Of a DNA stretch of 64,000 nucleotides, positions 36,434-44,749 are shown piece after piece (the first letter of the stretch is position 1; every line of letters begins with the position of its first letter). The DNA is from Pseudovibrio denitrificans JCM 12308 (GTDB taxonomy: Bacteria > Pseudomonadota > Alphaproteobacteria > Rhizobiales > Stappiaceae). The translations under genes and the position numbers were made by a program. The notes below the pieces were generated by a model. The model was not told where the DNA came from, made no database searches, and saw only the letters and a program-made list of their open reading frames with translations. The stretch is taken from NCBI RefSeq assembly GCF_001310815.1, contig NZ_BAZK01000003.1, forward strand, positions 186,001-250,000, given 5' to 3'.

Positions 36434-36434
<1 letters not shown>
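35355..36434 (-). CDS. proB: Glutamate 5-kinase ProB
   Basis: 359 residues; phosphorylates glutamate in the first step of proline synthesis. The amino-acid kinase domain (about 1-255) has [50 protein letters not shown] in the catalytic centre and [19 protein letters not shown]. The C-terminal PUA domain starts at about residue 270 ([24 protein letters not shown]). The ATG at 36434 shares one base with the obgE stop (TAATG), so the genes are coupled. A longer start at 36446 would run into obgE. Confidence 0.96.
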
Positions 36435-37531
<1,097 letters not shown>

Positions 37532-37585
37532 CTATTGCGCTCCCGCCAAGGGTGGAACAGCAAATCTGGCTAATTTTGTTGCTCT

Positions 37586-37630
37586 GCGTACCCCCGAAAA
37601 GTGCCATGAGGTTTTCGGACAAGGGTACGC
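37586..37630. repeat. Palindromic intergenic repeat, tandem copy 1
   Basis: 45-bp element GCGTACCCCCGAAAAGTG...GGTTTTCGG...GGGTACGC with near-symmetric arms. It is followed 11 bases later by a second copy, between the end of the GNAT gene and obgE. Confidence 0.85.
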
Positions 37631-37641
37631 AACTTGAAAAA

Positions 37642-37686
37642 GCGTACTCCCGAAAAGTGTTTTGCGGTTTTCGGACAAGAGTACGC
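37642..37686. repeat. Palindromic intergenic repeat, tandem copy 2
   Basis: 45-bp element with outer arms GCGTACTC and GAGTACGC and the shared core CCCGAAAAGTG...GGTTTTCGG. Together with copy 1 it forms a direct tandem pair of hairpins that could shape mRNA stability or expression ahead of obgE. Confidence 0.87.
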
Positions 37687-37781
37687 TGGGTGTTTCAAAG
37701 TACGCGCTGAAACAGCCAAAAGGCTCGCGAACATCAATTCACGAGCCTTTCGAAATGAAGATAAGCTGAGATGGGAGAGTT

Positions 37782-38327
37782 TTAGGCTGCAATCGCCTGC
37801 ATGGATGCCCATCTGTCCCGGGTCAGTGTGACCGTCGTATAATCCATTTCGATGTCGCCGCGTGCGCGGTTCTTTTCTTTGGTCTCTCCGGTAACCTCAA
37901 ACCCGTTCTTCTGAAGCACATTCAGAGACTTCGGGTTGATGGTGAACAGACCGGTGTTCATTGCACCTGCTTTCAGCTGGTTGAACACATAATCACAAAC
38001 CAGATTGGTTGCTTCACTGGCGTAGCCCTTGCCCCAGTGAGACTTTGCCAACCAGTAACCGAGGTGAGGCACTGTCGATACATTGCGAATGCCGATCACG
38101 CCGACCAGACCTTCACCGTTGTCGATGACCCAGTTGATTTCTTCGCTATGCGGCGTGGTGCGGCAGTGGTCAAACCACCAATCACCATCATCCTTGGTGT
38201 AAGGATGCGGAACCACGGTCAGCATCTTGCTCACGTCGAAATCGTTCAGAAACTCGTTATGAATATCAAAATCACCCTCGCGAAAATCGCGTAGGATCAA
38301 GCGCTCGGATTGCAACTCCGGGAACAT
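37782..38327 (-). CDS. GNAT acetyltransferase, RimJ/RimL type, next to obgE
   Basis: 181-residue N-acetyltransferase (Acetyltransf_3). It opens MFPELQSERLILRDFREGDFD, with FEVSKMLTVVPHPYT-like residues (here DVSKMLTVVPHPYT), then the acetyl-CoA region GYWLAKSHWGKGYASEA and LNVLQKNGFEVTGE. It is closest in sequence to the first genes of the array at 41.8-43.6 kb (shared VVPxPYTKxDGxWW and GYWLAKxxWGKG), so it belongs to the same set although 3.5 kb of plus-strand genes separate them. The substrate is unknown; RimJ/RimL relatives acetylate protein N-termini, and others modify small molecules. Confidence 0.88.
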   Translation of the reverse strand: MFPELQSERLILRDFREGDFDIHNEFLNDFDVSKMLTVVPHPYTKDDGDWWFDHCRTTPHSEEINWVIDNGEGLVGVIGIRNVSTVPHLGYWLAKSHWGKGYASEATNLVCDYVFNQLKAGAMNTGLFTINPKSLNVLQKNGFEVTGETKEKNRARGDIEMDYTTVTLTRDRWASMQAIAA

Positions 38328-39194
38328 GACAAACTCTTCTTATTCTTCTTGGAGCGCTTGGCTTATTTTTGCTGGCGCTCTTAATTCAAGTACACGAAGA
38401 TAGCGTCAAGCCCGTCAGTCCACATGCCTGCAACGCGCCGGTGCTATCCAAACCACGCTTCAAGTTCCTGAACTTCAAATCTCTGAGTGCGATACACAGC
38501 CAAAAAACTGGTGGATGATCAACCAGATGGACGAGGGAGCAAAAGGCTGTTGCCGCAACCTTGCTCAAGACCCTTATCCTGCCATCTGCCGAAAGTCGCG
38601 GAACGCATAAACTGTCGCGCCAGCCAGTACAGAAAGAGCAAGACCCATCTTCAATCTCTCTGATCCATAAGGAAACAGCAGGAAACTGAAGGTGATCAAC
38701 ACCTGCGCTTCACTTCAAACTGAAGGAAACCGGCCAGGTAACAGTATCTTGGAGATTTCAAAATCCGAGAGGAACTTTAAAAGCTTGGGGGCGGTCAGTA
38801 TCTCGGACAGAACCTGATTGCAAGCTCTTAGAGCGCGTTTTTGGAAATTTTTTCACTGAGTGAGGATTATTTGAGTATGACGATGCGCATCCCTGCATCT
38901 CTCAAAGAAGAGAAACCGCCTACAGGCCTTGTGTGTGAAGATCAAGACCTTAGTGAAAACCCCAAAGAAAATCTTAGGAAAGAGTTCAGCACACCCACAT
39001 TGTGCGTATGAAAAATGCGTGAGCTTCGCTCTTTATGAAATGCCGGGCTTTACTTGAGGGTAAATATATGGAATGCCCTCTGTACGTTAAGACTATCGAC
39101 TCCCTGTCTCCTTATGGCGTCAGTGCACTCGATTTTGCCCTGACGCTAAAGCTGCTTGCATGTCGCAACAGCATATCCAACAGGAGATATCACG
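38328..39194. other. Long gap before the cold-shock gene
   Basis: No confident gene. The first part may hold a broken small membrane-protein gene on the plus strand (separate entry). A short minus-strand frame (38574-38702, GTG start, hydrophobic VLITFSFLLFPYG then LALSVLAGATVYAF) is also possible. Further on, GCGTCAG (39117-39123) and CTGACGC (39140-39146) form a hairpin in what would be the long 5' leader of the cold-shock mRNA. Confidence 0.5.
38330..38610 (+). pseudogene. Candidate remnant of a small membrane-protein gene
   Basis: Not recognised. From 38330 one frame reads LLILLGALGLFLLALLIQ, a clean transmembrane helix, then a basic segment (KPRFKFLNFKSLSAIHSQK) and stops. If one A is restored in the run near 38505 it continues NWWMINQMDEGAKGCC and ends with TAA at 38608-38610. 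No start codon is in frame: a TGA lies directly in front and the nearby ATG (38326) is in another frame. Either more bases are missing or the gene is dead. The region otherwise looks non-coding. Confidence 0.3.
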
Positions 39195-39401
39195 ATGGCT
39201 AAAGGCACCGTGAAATGGTTCAACACCACCAAAGGTTTCGGTTTCATCGCACCTGAAGATGGAAGCAAAGACGTATTCGTTCACATCTCAGCTGTAGAGC
39301 GCTCCGGTCTTTCCACTCTGGCAGACGGCCAGGAAGTGACTTTTGAACTGGAAACAGGCCGCGACGGCCGCCAGAGCGCTGTAAACCTCGAAACCGTATA
39401 A
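39195..39401 (+). CDS. Cold-shock protein, CspA family
   Basis: 68-residue single OB-fold RNA chaperone. It has [23 protein letters not shown] with RNP1 (KGFGFI) and [13 protein letters not shown] with RNP2 (VFVHI). The ATG at 39195 follows AGGAG at 39182; an in-frame start at 39156 lacks support. The long leader and the flanking hairpins are typical of temperature-controlled csp mRNAs. It ends at a strong terminator. It lies in the plus-strand block that splits the GNAT genes. Confidence 0.93.
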   Translation: MAKGTVKWFNTTKGFGFIAPEDGSKDVFVHISAVERSGLSTLADGQEVTFELETGRDGRQSAVNLETV

Positions 39402-39421
39402 TTCGAGCGACACAGTTTCTA

Positions 39422-39454
39422 AAAAGAGAGCGTAGCAATACGCTCTCTTTTTTT
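39422..39454 (+). terminator. Intrinsic terminator of the cold-shock gene
   Basis: A 13-base perfect stem (AAAAGAGAGCGTA 39422-39434 with TACGCTCTCTTTT 39439-39451), a 4-base loop and a T-run to 39454. Confidence 0.95.
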
Positions 39455-39570
39455 GTTTGGAGTTCACTCCGAACTTTACGCGCCAATCTTGAGAGCATCA
39501 ATTGAGTTGCTCATGGGATCCCAACCAGCCCACTTCGTTTCTTCTTGCCAATCCACTCAGAAGCTAGTGT

Positions 39571-39589
39571 AAGGTACGGTATCGTACTT
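39571..39589. promoter_or_regulatory. TetR operator in front of the tetR gene
   Basis: AAGGTACGGTATCGTACTT contains the symmetric core GTACGGTATCGTAC (14 bp, one mismatch pair). It shares the half-sites GTACGGTA and TATCGTAC with the larger palindrome in front of the OsmC gene 0.7 kb downstream, so the TetR protein probably represses both. Confidence 0.72.
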
Positions 39590-39611
39590 GCCTGAGAGTT
39601 GGAAGCATTGC

Positions 39612-40244
39612 ATGGAAACGGAAAAAAAGGTGTCACGTGGCGAAAAGCGCAGAAATGAGCTTCTGGAAATAGCAACTGACACGATTATCGAGCTTGGCTA
39701 TGCCAACACCTCGATGGATGAGATCGTCAGGCGTGCCCGCGCCTCCAAAACCACGGTCTATAGACATTTCAAAAACAAAGAAGCAATGCTGGCAGAGATT
39801 GTCAGCAACCTGTCCGAAGGGCCAGTTCTCTCGATCAAGCCTCTGGATTCTCATGCTGACGGCGGATCTCTTCAGGAGCTGGAAGAGACACTCTTTGTCT
39901 TTGGCAAAGCGGTGTTGACCCTCATCTATGATGACAGAACCTTAGGACTTTGGCGCATGCTTATCGGAGAGGGCTGTCGCGCGCAGCATATCACGAAGTC
40001 TTTCTTCCAGCTCGGCCCCAAGCGCGCCAGCTCCAGCATCGCACAGCAACTGCAACTCGCCAATGAGCTTGGAATTATCTCAGTTGAGCACGCCGAAAAG
40101 GCAGCGAGCATTTTTATGGGCATGCTGCGCGAAGACACGCATCTTGCGTTGCTATTGGGCGTTCAGTCAGCACCCAGTGAGGAAGAGATTTCTTCTCATG
40201 TTCGCCAATGCGTATGCGACTTCATGAAAGCTCACAGGGCCTAG
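39612..40244 (+). CDS. TetR/AcrR family regulator, probable repressor of itself and of the OsmC gene
   Basis: 210 residues. The TetR HTH is KRRNELLEIATDTIIELGYANTSMDEIVRRARASKTTVYRHFKNKEAMLAEIV. The C-terminal domain resembles the AefR-type group, with LGLWRMLIGEGCR and AASIFMGMLRE. The ATG at 39612 (METEKK) is preferred over 39588, which lies inside the operator. Matching palindromes precede this gene and the OsmC gene, a strong sign of a two-target local regulon. It may respond to an organic peroxide or electrophile, by analogy with OsmC regulation; this is inferred. Confidence 0.9.
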   Translation: METEKKVSRGEKRRNELLEIATDTIIELGYANTSMDEIVRRARASKTTVYRHFKNKEAMLAEIVSNLSEGPVLSIKPLDSHADGGSLQELEETLFVFGKAVLTLIYDDRTLGLWRMLIGEGCRAQHITKSFFQLGPKRASSSIAQQLQLANELGIISVEHAEKAASIFMGMLREDTHLALLLGVQSAPSEEEISSHVRQCVCDFMKAHRA

Positions 40245-40304
40245 CTGCACTCACTTGGAGACAGTACGAAACCTGTGAAGCTTGACGAAAGCAATTTTTA
40301 TCTG

Positions 40305-40335
40305 ATAAGTGTACGGTACAGTATCGTACACTTAT
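40305..40335. promoter_or_regulatory. 31-bp operator palindrome in front of the OsmC gene
   Basis: A near-perfect 31-bp palindrome (14 of 15 base positions symmetric) with outer arms ATAAGTGTACG and CGTACACTTAT. It carries the same GTACGGTA...TATCGTAC half-sites as the site in front of the TetR gene, spaced 5 bases wider. It ends about 10 bases before the OsmC ATG, so binding would block the promoter or early transcript. Confidence 0.8.
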
Positions 40336-40345
40336 GGAGGTAGAG

Positions 40346-40933
40346 ATGCTTGACAATAACACTGTTGCACATTCCATCGTAACCCGCGCCGAGGTCATGC
40401 CAACGCCGCAGCACATCAGCCTGAACAAAATCAGAAAGTCAAAAGACGGTCTGGAGCTTGAGGTTGATTTGATCGCTGAACTCACAGGCGATGGCCTGGT
40501 CAAGAGTGGCGTGGTGCAGCCCAACGTTCCCGGTTTCGGTGCTTTTGAACTCCTTTGCGATGAAGGCTCATCCATTGGCGGAGCAGATACCGCCCCAGCT
40601 CCACTGTCCTACCTCGCAGCTGGTATTGGCTTCTGCCTGCTGACCCATGTGCATGGGCTGGCCCAGTCCCGGAAGCTGAACATCTCCTCCATCAAGCTGG
40701 AGCAGAAGATGAAGTTCCAATCCAAAATTCCGGGAATGACGGCTGAAGAGGGCTCGGAAATGCTTGGTGTCTCAAAAGGCATTGAGACCGTCATCATTAT
40801 CGAGTCGCAAGAAGACCCATCGCTGATCGCTTTACTCGTGGAGGCAAGTGAGAAGGCCTGCATGGCGCTTCAAACCGTCGTAAATGCAATTCCGTCATCG
40901 ACCACAATCATCAACAATGGCCAGAAACTCTGA
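40346..40933 (+). CDS. OsmC family protein
   Basis: 195 residues with an OsmC-type domain in the second half: APAPLSYLAAGIGFCLLTHVHGLAQSRKLNISSIKLEQ, including the conserved Cys of the helix (GFCLLTH), and EASEKACMALQTVV with the second Cys (KAC). OsmC/Ohr proteins reduce organic peroxides with a Cys pair; this is a diverged member with an extra N-terminal domain, so the activity is not certain. The ATG at 40346 is chosen for the GGAGG at 40336-40340; the ATG at 40334 lies in the operator. The palindrome points to control by the TetR gene next door. Confidence 0.87.
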   Translation: MLDNNTVAHSIVTRAEVMPTPQHISLNKIRKSKDGLELEVDLIAELTGDGLVKSGVVQPNVPGFGAFELLCDEGSSIGGADTAPAPLSYLAAGIGFCLLTHVHGLAQSRKLNISSIKLEQKMKFQSKIPGMTAEEGSEMLGVSKGIETVIIIESQEDPSLIALLVEASEKACMALQTVVNAIPSSTTIINNGQKL

Positions 40934-41042
40934 GCCAGACCTGATGCGCTGGGCTGTCTGTAAAATGAAATAGTTTAAGAGGCAGCCCTCTTCTCCAACT
41001 CACCTTCTTAAACTTGAAGCAGAGAAGGGCGGGGGAAACACA

Positions 41043-41768
41043 ATGATGTCCTCGAAAAATCCCACCTACTATCCCACCATATTCTGTAACCAGCTGATGG
41101 CGACAATTGTCTGGGCCCAGCTCTTCGTTCTCTATTGCATCACGCTTCTGGCCTTCAGCACGCAGAATGAAAGTCATGTGTTCTGGGCTGATCCATTCAT
41201 CAAGATCATACCAATCTATGCCTCGACCTGGCTTGTCATTCTCACGTCTCTGCTCTTGGGCTGGTATTGCTTCAAAAAGCTTGGCTGCACAGGTTTGAAA
41301 AGGCATACACCTGTCACGCAGATCATTGCCGGGGCAGGTACAGCGGTCATCGTGACCTGCATAATTTGGAGCATCTTCGGAAGCAAACTGCCGGACTTTG
41401 TTCCAGCCGAAGAAAGCTCTCGCCCTGGCTTTCTCTTTGGTATGGTTGCCGGATACGGTGAGGAACTATTGTTCCGCATGCTAATCAGTGCGCCTGTCTT
41501 TTTCGGCATGTTCAGGCTGCTGGCAGGAGTAAAGCACACCTATCGTGTGTTTTGGTCGGCATTAACTGCGGTTCTCATCGCTGCGATTGCCTTTGTTATC
41601 TTTCACGAGCTGGGCGAAACTGACCACACACTGATGTGGAACTTGATAGCCACCCGCATGCTTGTGCCGGGGCTGATAATGGGCAGCCTGTTTTTCCTCC
41701 TTGGGCCGGGTTTCGTCATTTTTATGCATGCCTCAATGCACATAATGATACCGCTGCTGTTTAACTGA
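41043..41768 (+). CDS. CPBP family intramembrane metalloprotease
   Basis: 241 residues with about six membrane segments. The CPBP/Abi motifs are all present: EE-x3-R as GEELLFRMLI, FxxxH as VIFHELGET, and a final H-N/S-type motif as HASMHIMIP. The family includes CAAX-type prenyl proteases, bacteriocin-immunity and regulatory proteins; the substrate is unknown. A GGGGG stretch precedes ATG 41043 (or 41046). It is convergent with the GNAT array, with a strong hairpin between them. Confidence 0.87.
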   Translation: MMSSKNPTYYPTIFCNQLMATIVWAQLFVLYCITLLAFSTQNESHVFWADPFIKIIPIYASTWLVILTSLLLGWYCFKKLGCTGLKRHTPVTQIIAGAGTAVIVTCIIWSIFGSKLPDFVPAEESSRPGFLFGMVAGYGEELLFRMLISAPVFFGMFRLLAGVKHTYRVFWSALTAVLIAAIAFVIFHELGETDHTLMWNLIATRMLVPGLIMGSLFFLLGPGFVIFMHASMHIMIPLLFN

Positions 41769-41776
41769 TCACAAAA

Positions 41777-41808
41777 CGTGTCGCGTGCGGCCGTCGGCAC
41801 GCGACACG
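41777..41808. terminator. Perfect 12-bp hairpin between CPBP gene and GNAT array
   Basis: CGTGTCGCGTGC (41777-41788) pairs exactly with GCACGCGACACG (41797-41808) around an 8-base loop. There is no T-run, so it may end the GNAT transcript with help of Rho, insulate the convergent genes, or be a structural site. Confidence 0.65.
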
Positions 41809-41817
41809 CAACTTGCC

Positions 41818-42369
41818 TCAAACAGCCACCGCCCGCTTGGCTTCCCAGAGGTAGCGGGTGAGCTCCGTCTCAATCAAGGTCACTGCTTCATTTCCACGTG
41901 CACGACACTTATCTCGTCGCAAACCGGTGCGTTGAAAACCATTCTTTTCTTGTACGCGAAGAGAGCCATGATTTTCGTCGAAGGCCCCACAAGTGATCCG
42001 CTCTGAACCAAGGACTTCAAAGCAGTATCGAATAACCTCTGCCGTCGCTTCACTCATAAAGCCCTTGCCCCAGAATGGTTTGGCCAACCAATAACCAATC
42101 AAAGGCACACCTTCCTCTGAGATGTGGATGCTGATAACTCCTACAAAATGGTGCTCGAACTCGATGGCCCAGTTGACCTCTTGTGTCAGCGGAGTGTTTG
42201 CGCAATTACTCAACCACCACTCACCATCGGCTTTGGTGTAGGGATAAGGCACCACAGACAGCATCCGCGTAACCTCAAAGTTATTGAGGTAGTCGCAAAT
42301 CAGCGCCAGGTCATTTTCTCGAAGTGCTCGCAAAGCTAGGCGCTCTGTCTTGAGCTCTGGAAATGTCAT
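41818..42369 (-). CDS. GNAT acetyltransferase, array member 1 (last in the array)
   Basis: 183 residues, RimJ/RimL type. Opens MTFPELKTERLALRALRENDL; has TRMLSVVPYPYTKADGEWW, then acetyl-CoA motif GYWLAKPFWGKGFMSEA and VQEKNGFQRTG. The downstream end (AVAV C-terminus) is shared almost base for base with member 2, a sign of recent duplication. Belongs to subgroup 1 with members 2 and 3 and the copy at 37.8 kb. Substrate unknown. Confidence 0.87.
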   Translation of the reverse strand: MTFPELKTERLALRALRENDLALICDYLNNFEVTRMLSVVPYPYTKADGEWWLSNCANTPLTQEVNWAIEFEHHFVGVISIHISEEGVPLIGYWLAKPFWGKGFMSEATAEVIRYCFEVLGSERITCGAFDENHGSLRVQEKNGFQRTGLRRDKCRARGNEAVTLIETELTRYLWEAKRAVAV

Positions 42370-42396
42370 GTAACTAAATCCTAAATAAAAAATGCC

Positions 42397-42945
42397 TCAA
42401 ACAGCCACAGCCCGCATGGCTTCCCATAGGTCGCGGGTGAGCTCTACGTTGATCAGGGTGATGTCTTCCTCGCCACGGGCGCGGCTTTTTTCTGGTTGAG
42501 TGCCGACGGTCTGGAAGCCGTTTTTGGCCAGCACGTTCAGCGAGCCATCATTTTCCTCAAAAGCACCGGATGTAACTTTGGTGACACCAAGCGTCTCAAA
42601 GCAGTAGTCCACCACGGCCTCGGTCGCTTCGCTCATGTAGCCCTTGCCCCAGAACGGTTGGCCCAACCAGTAGCCGATGAGTGGGACACCGCTTTCGCCA
42701 ATGCGGATGGTAATAACACCCGCAAATCCGAGCTCAGATTCAATAGCCTAGTTGGTCTCTTTCGTCAGAGGCGTCTCGCTGATGTGGTTGAGCCACCATT
42801 CGCCATCTGCCTTGGTGTAAGGGTAAGGAACCACAGTCAGCATTTTGCTGACTTCAAAGTTGTTTATGTTCTCGCAAATCGGCTCCAGATCATCCTGCCG
42901 AAACTGGCGAAGGGTGAGGCGACTGGTGTTGAGTTCAGGAAACAT
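42397..42945 (-). pseudogene. GNAT acetyltransferase, array member 2, interrupted by an amber codon
   Basis: Reads MFPELNTSRLTLRQFRQDDL... up to TPLTKETN, then TAG at 42748-42750 exactly where all relatives have the Trp of the (V/T)NWAIE motif. The frame then continues in phase through AIESELGFAGVITIRIG, GYWLGQPFWGKGYMSEA and NVLAKNGFQ to the same AVAV end as member 1. A single base change (TGG to TAG), not an indel. Without suppression it gives only 65 residues. An internal restart could make the C-terminal part (from about 42666). Confidence 0.85.
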
Positions 42946-43026
42946 TTTCTATCCAATTTCTTGTACTTAGGAGCGCTTAGTCATTCGATCTCAAACACTC
43001 TGGAATTTTGTTGGCTGCTGACGCGC

Positions 43027-43572
43027 TCAGGCAATCGTAAGCCGTTCAGCCCACTGTTCTTTTGTCAAACTGAGAGAAATATTCGGCAGTGTTTCGCCTT
43101 CGCGAGATCGCGGTGTCGAAAAGCCTCTGCCGACTTCGCGAAAACCCAGCTTGTTCAGAACACGCAGGCTGGCAGGATTTTCTTCAAGTGCGGAGGTGTA
43201 GATCGTTGGCAAGTCGAGCGTTTCAAAGCCATATGTCACGACAGCTTCAGCGGCCTCACTCATATAGCCTTTGCCCCACAGATGCTCCGCAAGCCAGTAC
43301 CCCAAAATAGGTTTACCGCTTTGCAGCTTCATCAGCGTGATCGCACCGGAAAAGCCCGCAGGCCCCTCAACAACCCAGGCAATCTTTTCAGAGAGCGGAG
43401 TGGTACGGCAAAAGTTGATCCACCACTCCCCATCCTCTTTGGAGTAAGGATAGGGCACCTCGGAAAGTGTTTTCACGACTGCAAAATTATTGATGTGCGT
43501 ACAAAGCGGCTCCAGATCTGTGTGCTTGAACTGGCGCAGTGTCAGTCTGTCTGTTTTAAGTTCAGGAAACAT
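43027..43572 (-). CDS. GNAT acetyltransferase, array member 3
   Basis: 181 residues of subgroup 1. MFPELKTDRLTLRQFKHTDL; VVKTLSEVPYPYSKEDGEWW; GYWLAEHLWGKGYMSEAAEAVV; ENPASLRVLNKLGFREVG. Follows member 4 by 9 bases, so it is probably translated from the same message. The C-terminus (TKEQWAERLTIA) differs from members 1 and 2. No catalytic residue can be named with certainty in this family. Confidence 0.88.
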   Translation of the reverse strand: MFPELKTDRLTLRQFKHTDLEPLCTHINNFAVVKTLSEVPYPYSKEDGEWWINFCRTTPLSEKIAWVVEGPAGFSGAITLMKLQSGKPILGYWLAEHLWGKGYMSEAAEAVVTYGFETLDLPTIYTSALEENPASLRVLNKLGFREVGRGFSTPRSREGETLPNISLSLTKEQWAERLTIA

Positions 43573-43581
43573 CTTAAATAC

Positions 43582-44160
43582 TCATGTGCTCGCGTCTGTG
43601 CTGGTCAGGCGAAGAAAGTCATTGCGGGTTATCTGAAGTTGGATCTCATCCAGCTCTGCATTGTCTCGCGCACGGCAAACATGTTTGGCCTCGCCCGTGA
43701 TTTTGAAGCCGTATTTGGTCAGCACACGCATTGAGGCCGGGTTTTCTTTGAAAACACCGGTGCGCACTACATGAAGCGCTCGCTCTTCAAAAAGATAAGC
43801 AAGAACAGCCTGCAAAGCTTCGCTCATCAGGCCTTTGCCCCAATGCTCCCGCCCAAGCCAGTATCCAACACTCGCAGCTCCTTGCAGTTCCTTGGCTTTA
43901 AAACCACCACAAAACTGCCCATCAAGCTCAATGGCCCACGTCACGTTTTCAGCAGTATTGTTCGCAAGCGCCTGCGCAATGTAATCCTGCCCATCTGTTT
44001 CAGAAAACGGATGCGGCTGACTGCTCAGCGATTTAGAGACCTCAAAGTCCCCCAAATAAGCACAAAGCTGCTCAAGATCTCCTGCCCGCATCTCCCTCAG
44101 CACAAGCCGGTTGCTGCGGAGCACTGGGAAGGTTGTAAGAGTGGTGTCTCGTGGGCTCAT
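43582..44160 (-). CDS. GNAT acetyltransferase, array member 4
   Basis: 192 residues. The conserved part begins TFPVLRSNRLVLREMRAGDLEQL; SKSLSSQPHPFSETDGQDY; WAIELDGQFCGGFKAKEL; GYWLGREHWGKGLMSEA; ASMRVLTKYGFKITGE. Pairs with member 5 as subgroup 2 (shared FPVLRSxRLVLREMR, QFCGxFKA and C-A-R-A/G-R/G region). Its start overlaps the stop of member 5 by 4 bases, so they are coupled. Confidence 0.88.
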   Translation of the reverse strand: MSPRDTTLTTFPVLRSNRLVLREMRAGDLEQLCAYLGDFEVSKSLSSQPHPFSETDGQDYIAQALANNTAENVTWAIELDGQFCGGFKAKELQGAASVGYWLGREHWGKGLMSEALQAVLAYLFEERALHVVRTGVFKENPASMRVLTKYGFKITGEAKHVCRARDNAELDEIQLQITRNDFLRLTSTDAST

Positions 44161-44744
44161 TGCAACAACCCCTTATCTTCAAGAGGCAAATCGACATCAA
44201 TTGCTGCGCTGAACTGCTCAGATGAAATCATAAGAAATGCTTCCTCCAGCTCTTCACCACCCCGTGCATTGCAAGTGTTGGTGCGCAGCTTTTTGATAGT
44301 GAAACCAGCTTTCTGTAATACTCGTAAGGAAGCAGGATTGCAGCAAAACGCTCCGGTTTGCAGTGTTTTAAGGCCTCGGTGCTGGAACAGGTAAGTCAGC
44401 ACCAAACGCATTGCCTCGCTCATGAAGCCTTTGCCCCAATGTGGCTTTCCGAGCCAATAACCGATACCAGGATAGCTGTTCAGGTAGTTTGCTTTAAAAC
44501 ATCCGCAGAACTGCCCTTCATGCTCAATCGCCCAATGGATCTCGTCATTCAGATCTCCGCTCAGCGCTCGCATAAGATACTGCTGCCCGTCCTCAAGGGA
44601 GAAGGGATGCGGCGGACTACAAAGCATCTTCGCCACATCATAATCACCCAGATACTCAGTCAGTAGTTCCAAATCGGTTTCCCGCATTTCCCGCAGAACA
44701 AGTCGGTCGCTGCGGAGAACAGGAAAAGTATTTTGGGTCTTCAT
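44157..44744 (-). CDS. GNAT acetyltransferase, array member 5
   Basis: 195 residues. TFPVLRSDRLVLREMRETDLELL; AKMLCSPPHPFSLEDGQQY; HWAIEHEGQFCGCFKANY; GYWLGKPHWGKGFMSEA; ASLRVLQKAGFTIKKL. Carries several extra Cys residues (CC in GAFCCNPAS, NTCNARG) not seen in subgroup 1. The C-terminal tail (DVDLPLEDKGLLQ) is longer than in its relatives. Lies 5 bases after member 6. Confidence 0.88.
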   Translation of the reverse strand: MKTQNTFPVLRSDRLVLREMRETDLELLTEYLGDYDVAKMLCSPPHPFSLEDGQQYLMRALSGDLNDEIHWAIEHEGQFCGCFKANYLNSYPGIGYWLGKPHWGKGFMSEAMRLVLTYLFQHRGLKTLQTGAFCCNPASLRVLQKAGFTIKKLRTNTCNARGGEELEEAFLMISSEQFSAAIDVDLPLEDKGLLQ

Positions 44745-44749
44745 GGCGA

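Noticed and set aside
38386-38568. 60-codon minus-strand frame in the gap before the cold-shock gene
   Set aside because: Composition is not protein-like; the plus-strand frame with a transmembrane helix is more plausible in the same place.
42496-43734. 412-codon plus-strand frame running through GNAT members 2 to 4
   Set aside because: It is antisense to three aligned GNAT genes; its regularity follows from their shared codon pattern, not from coding.
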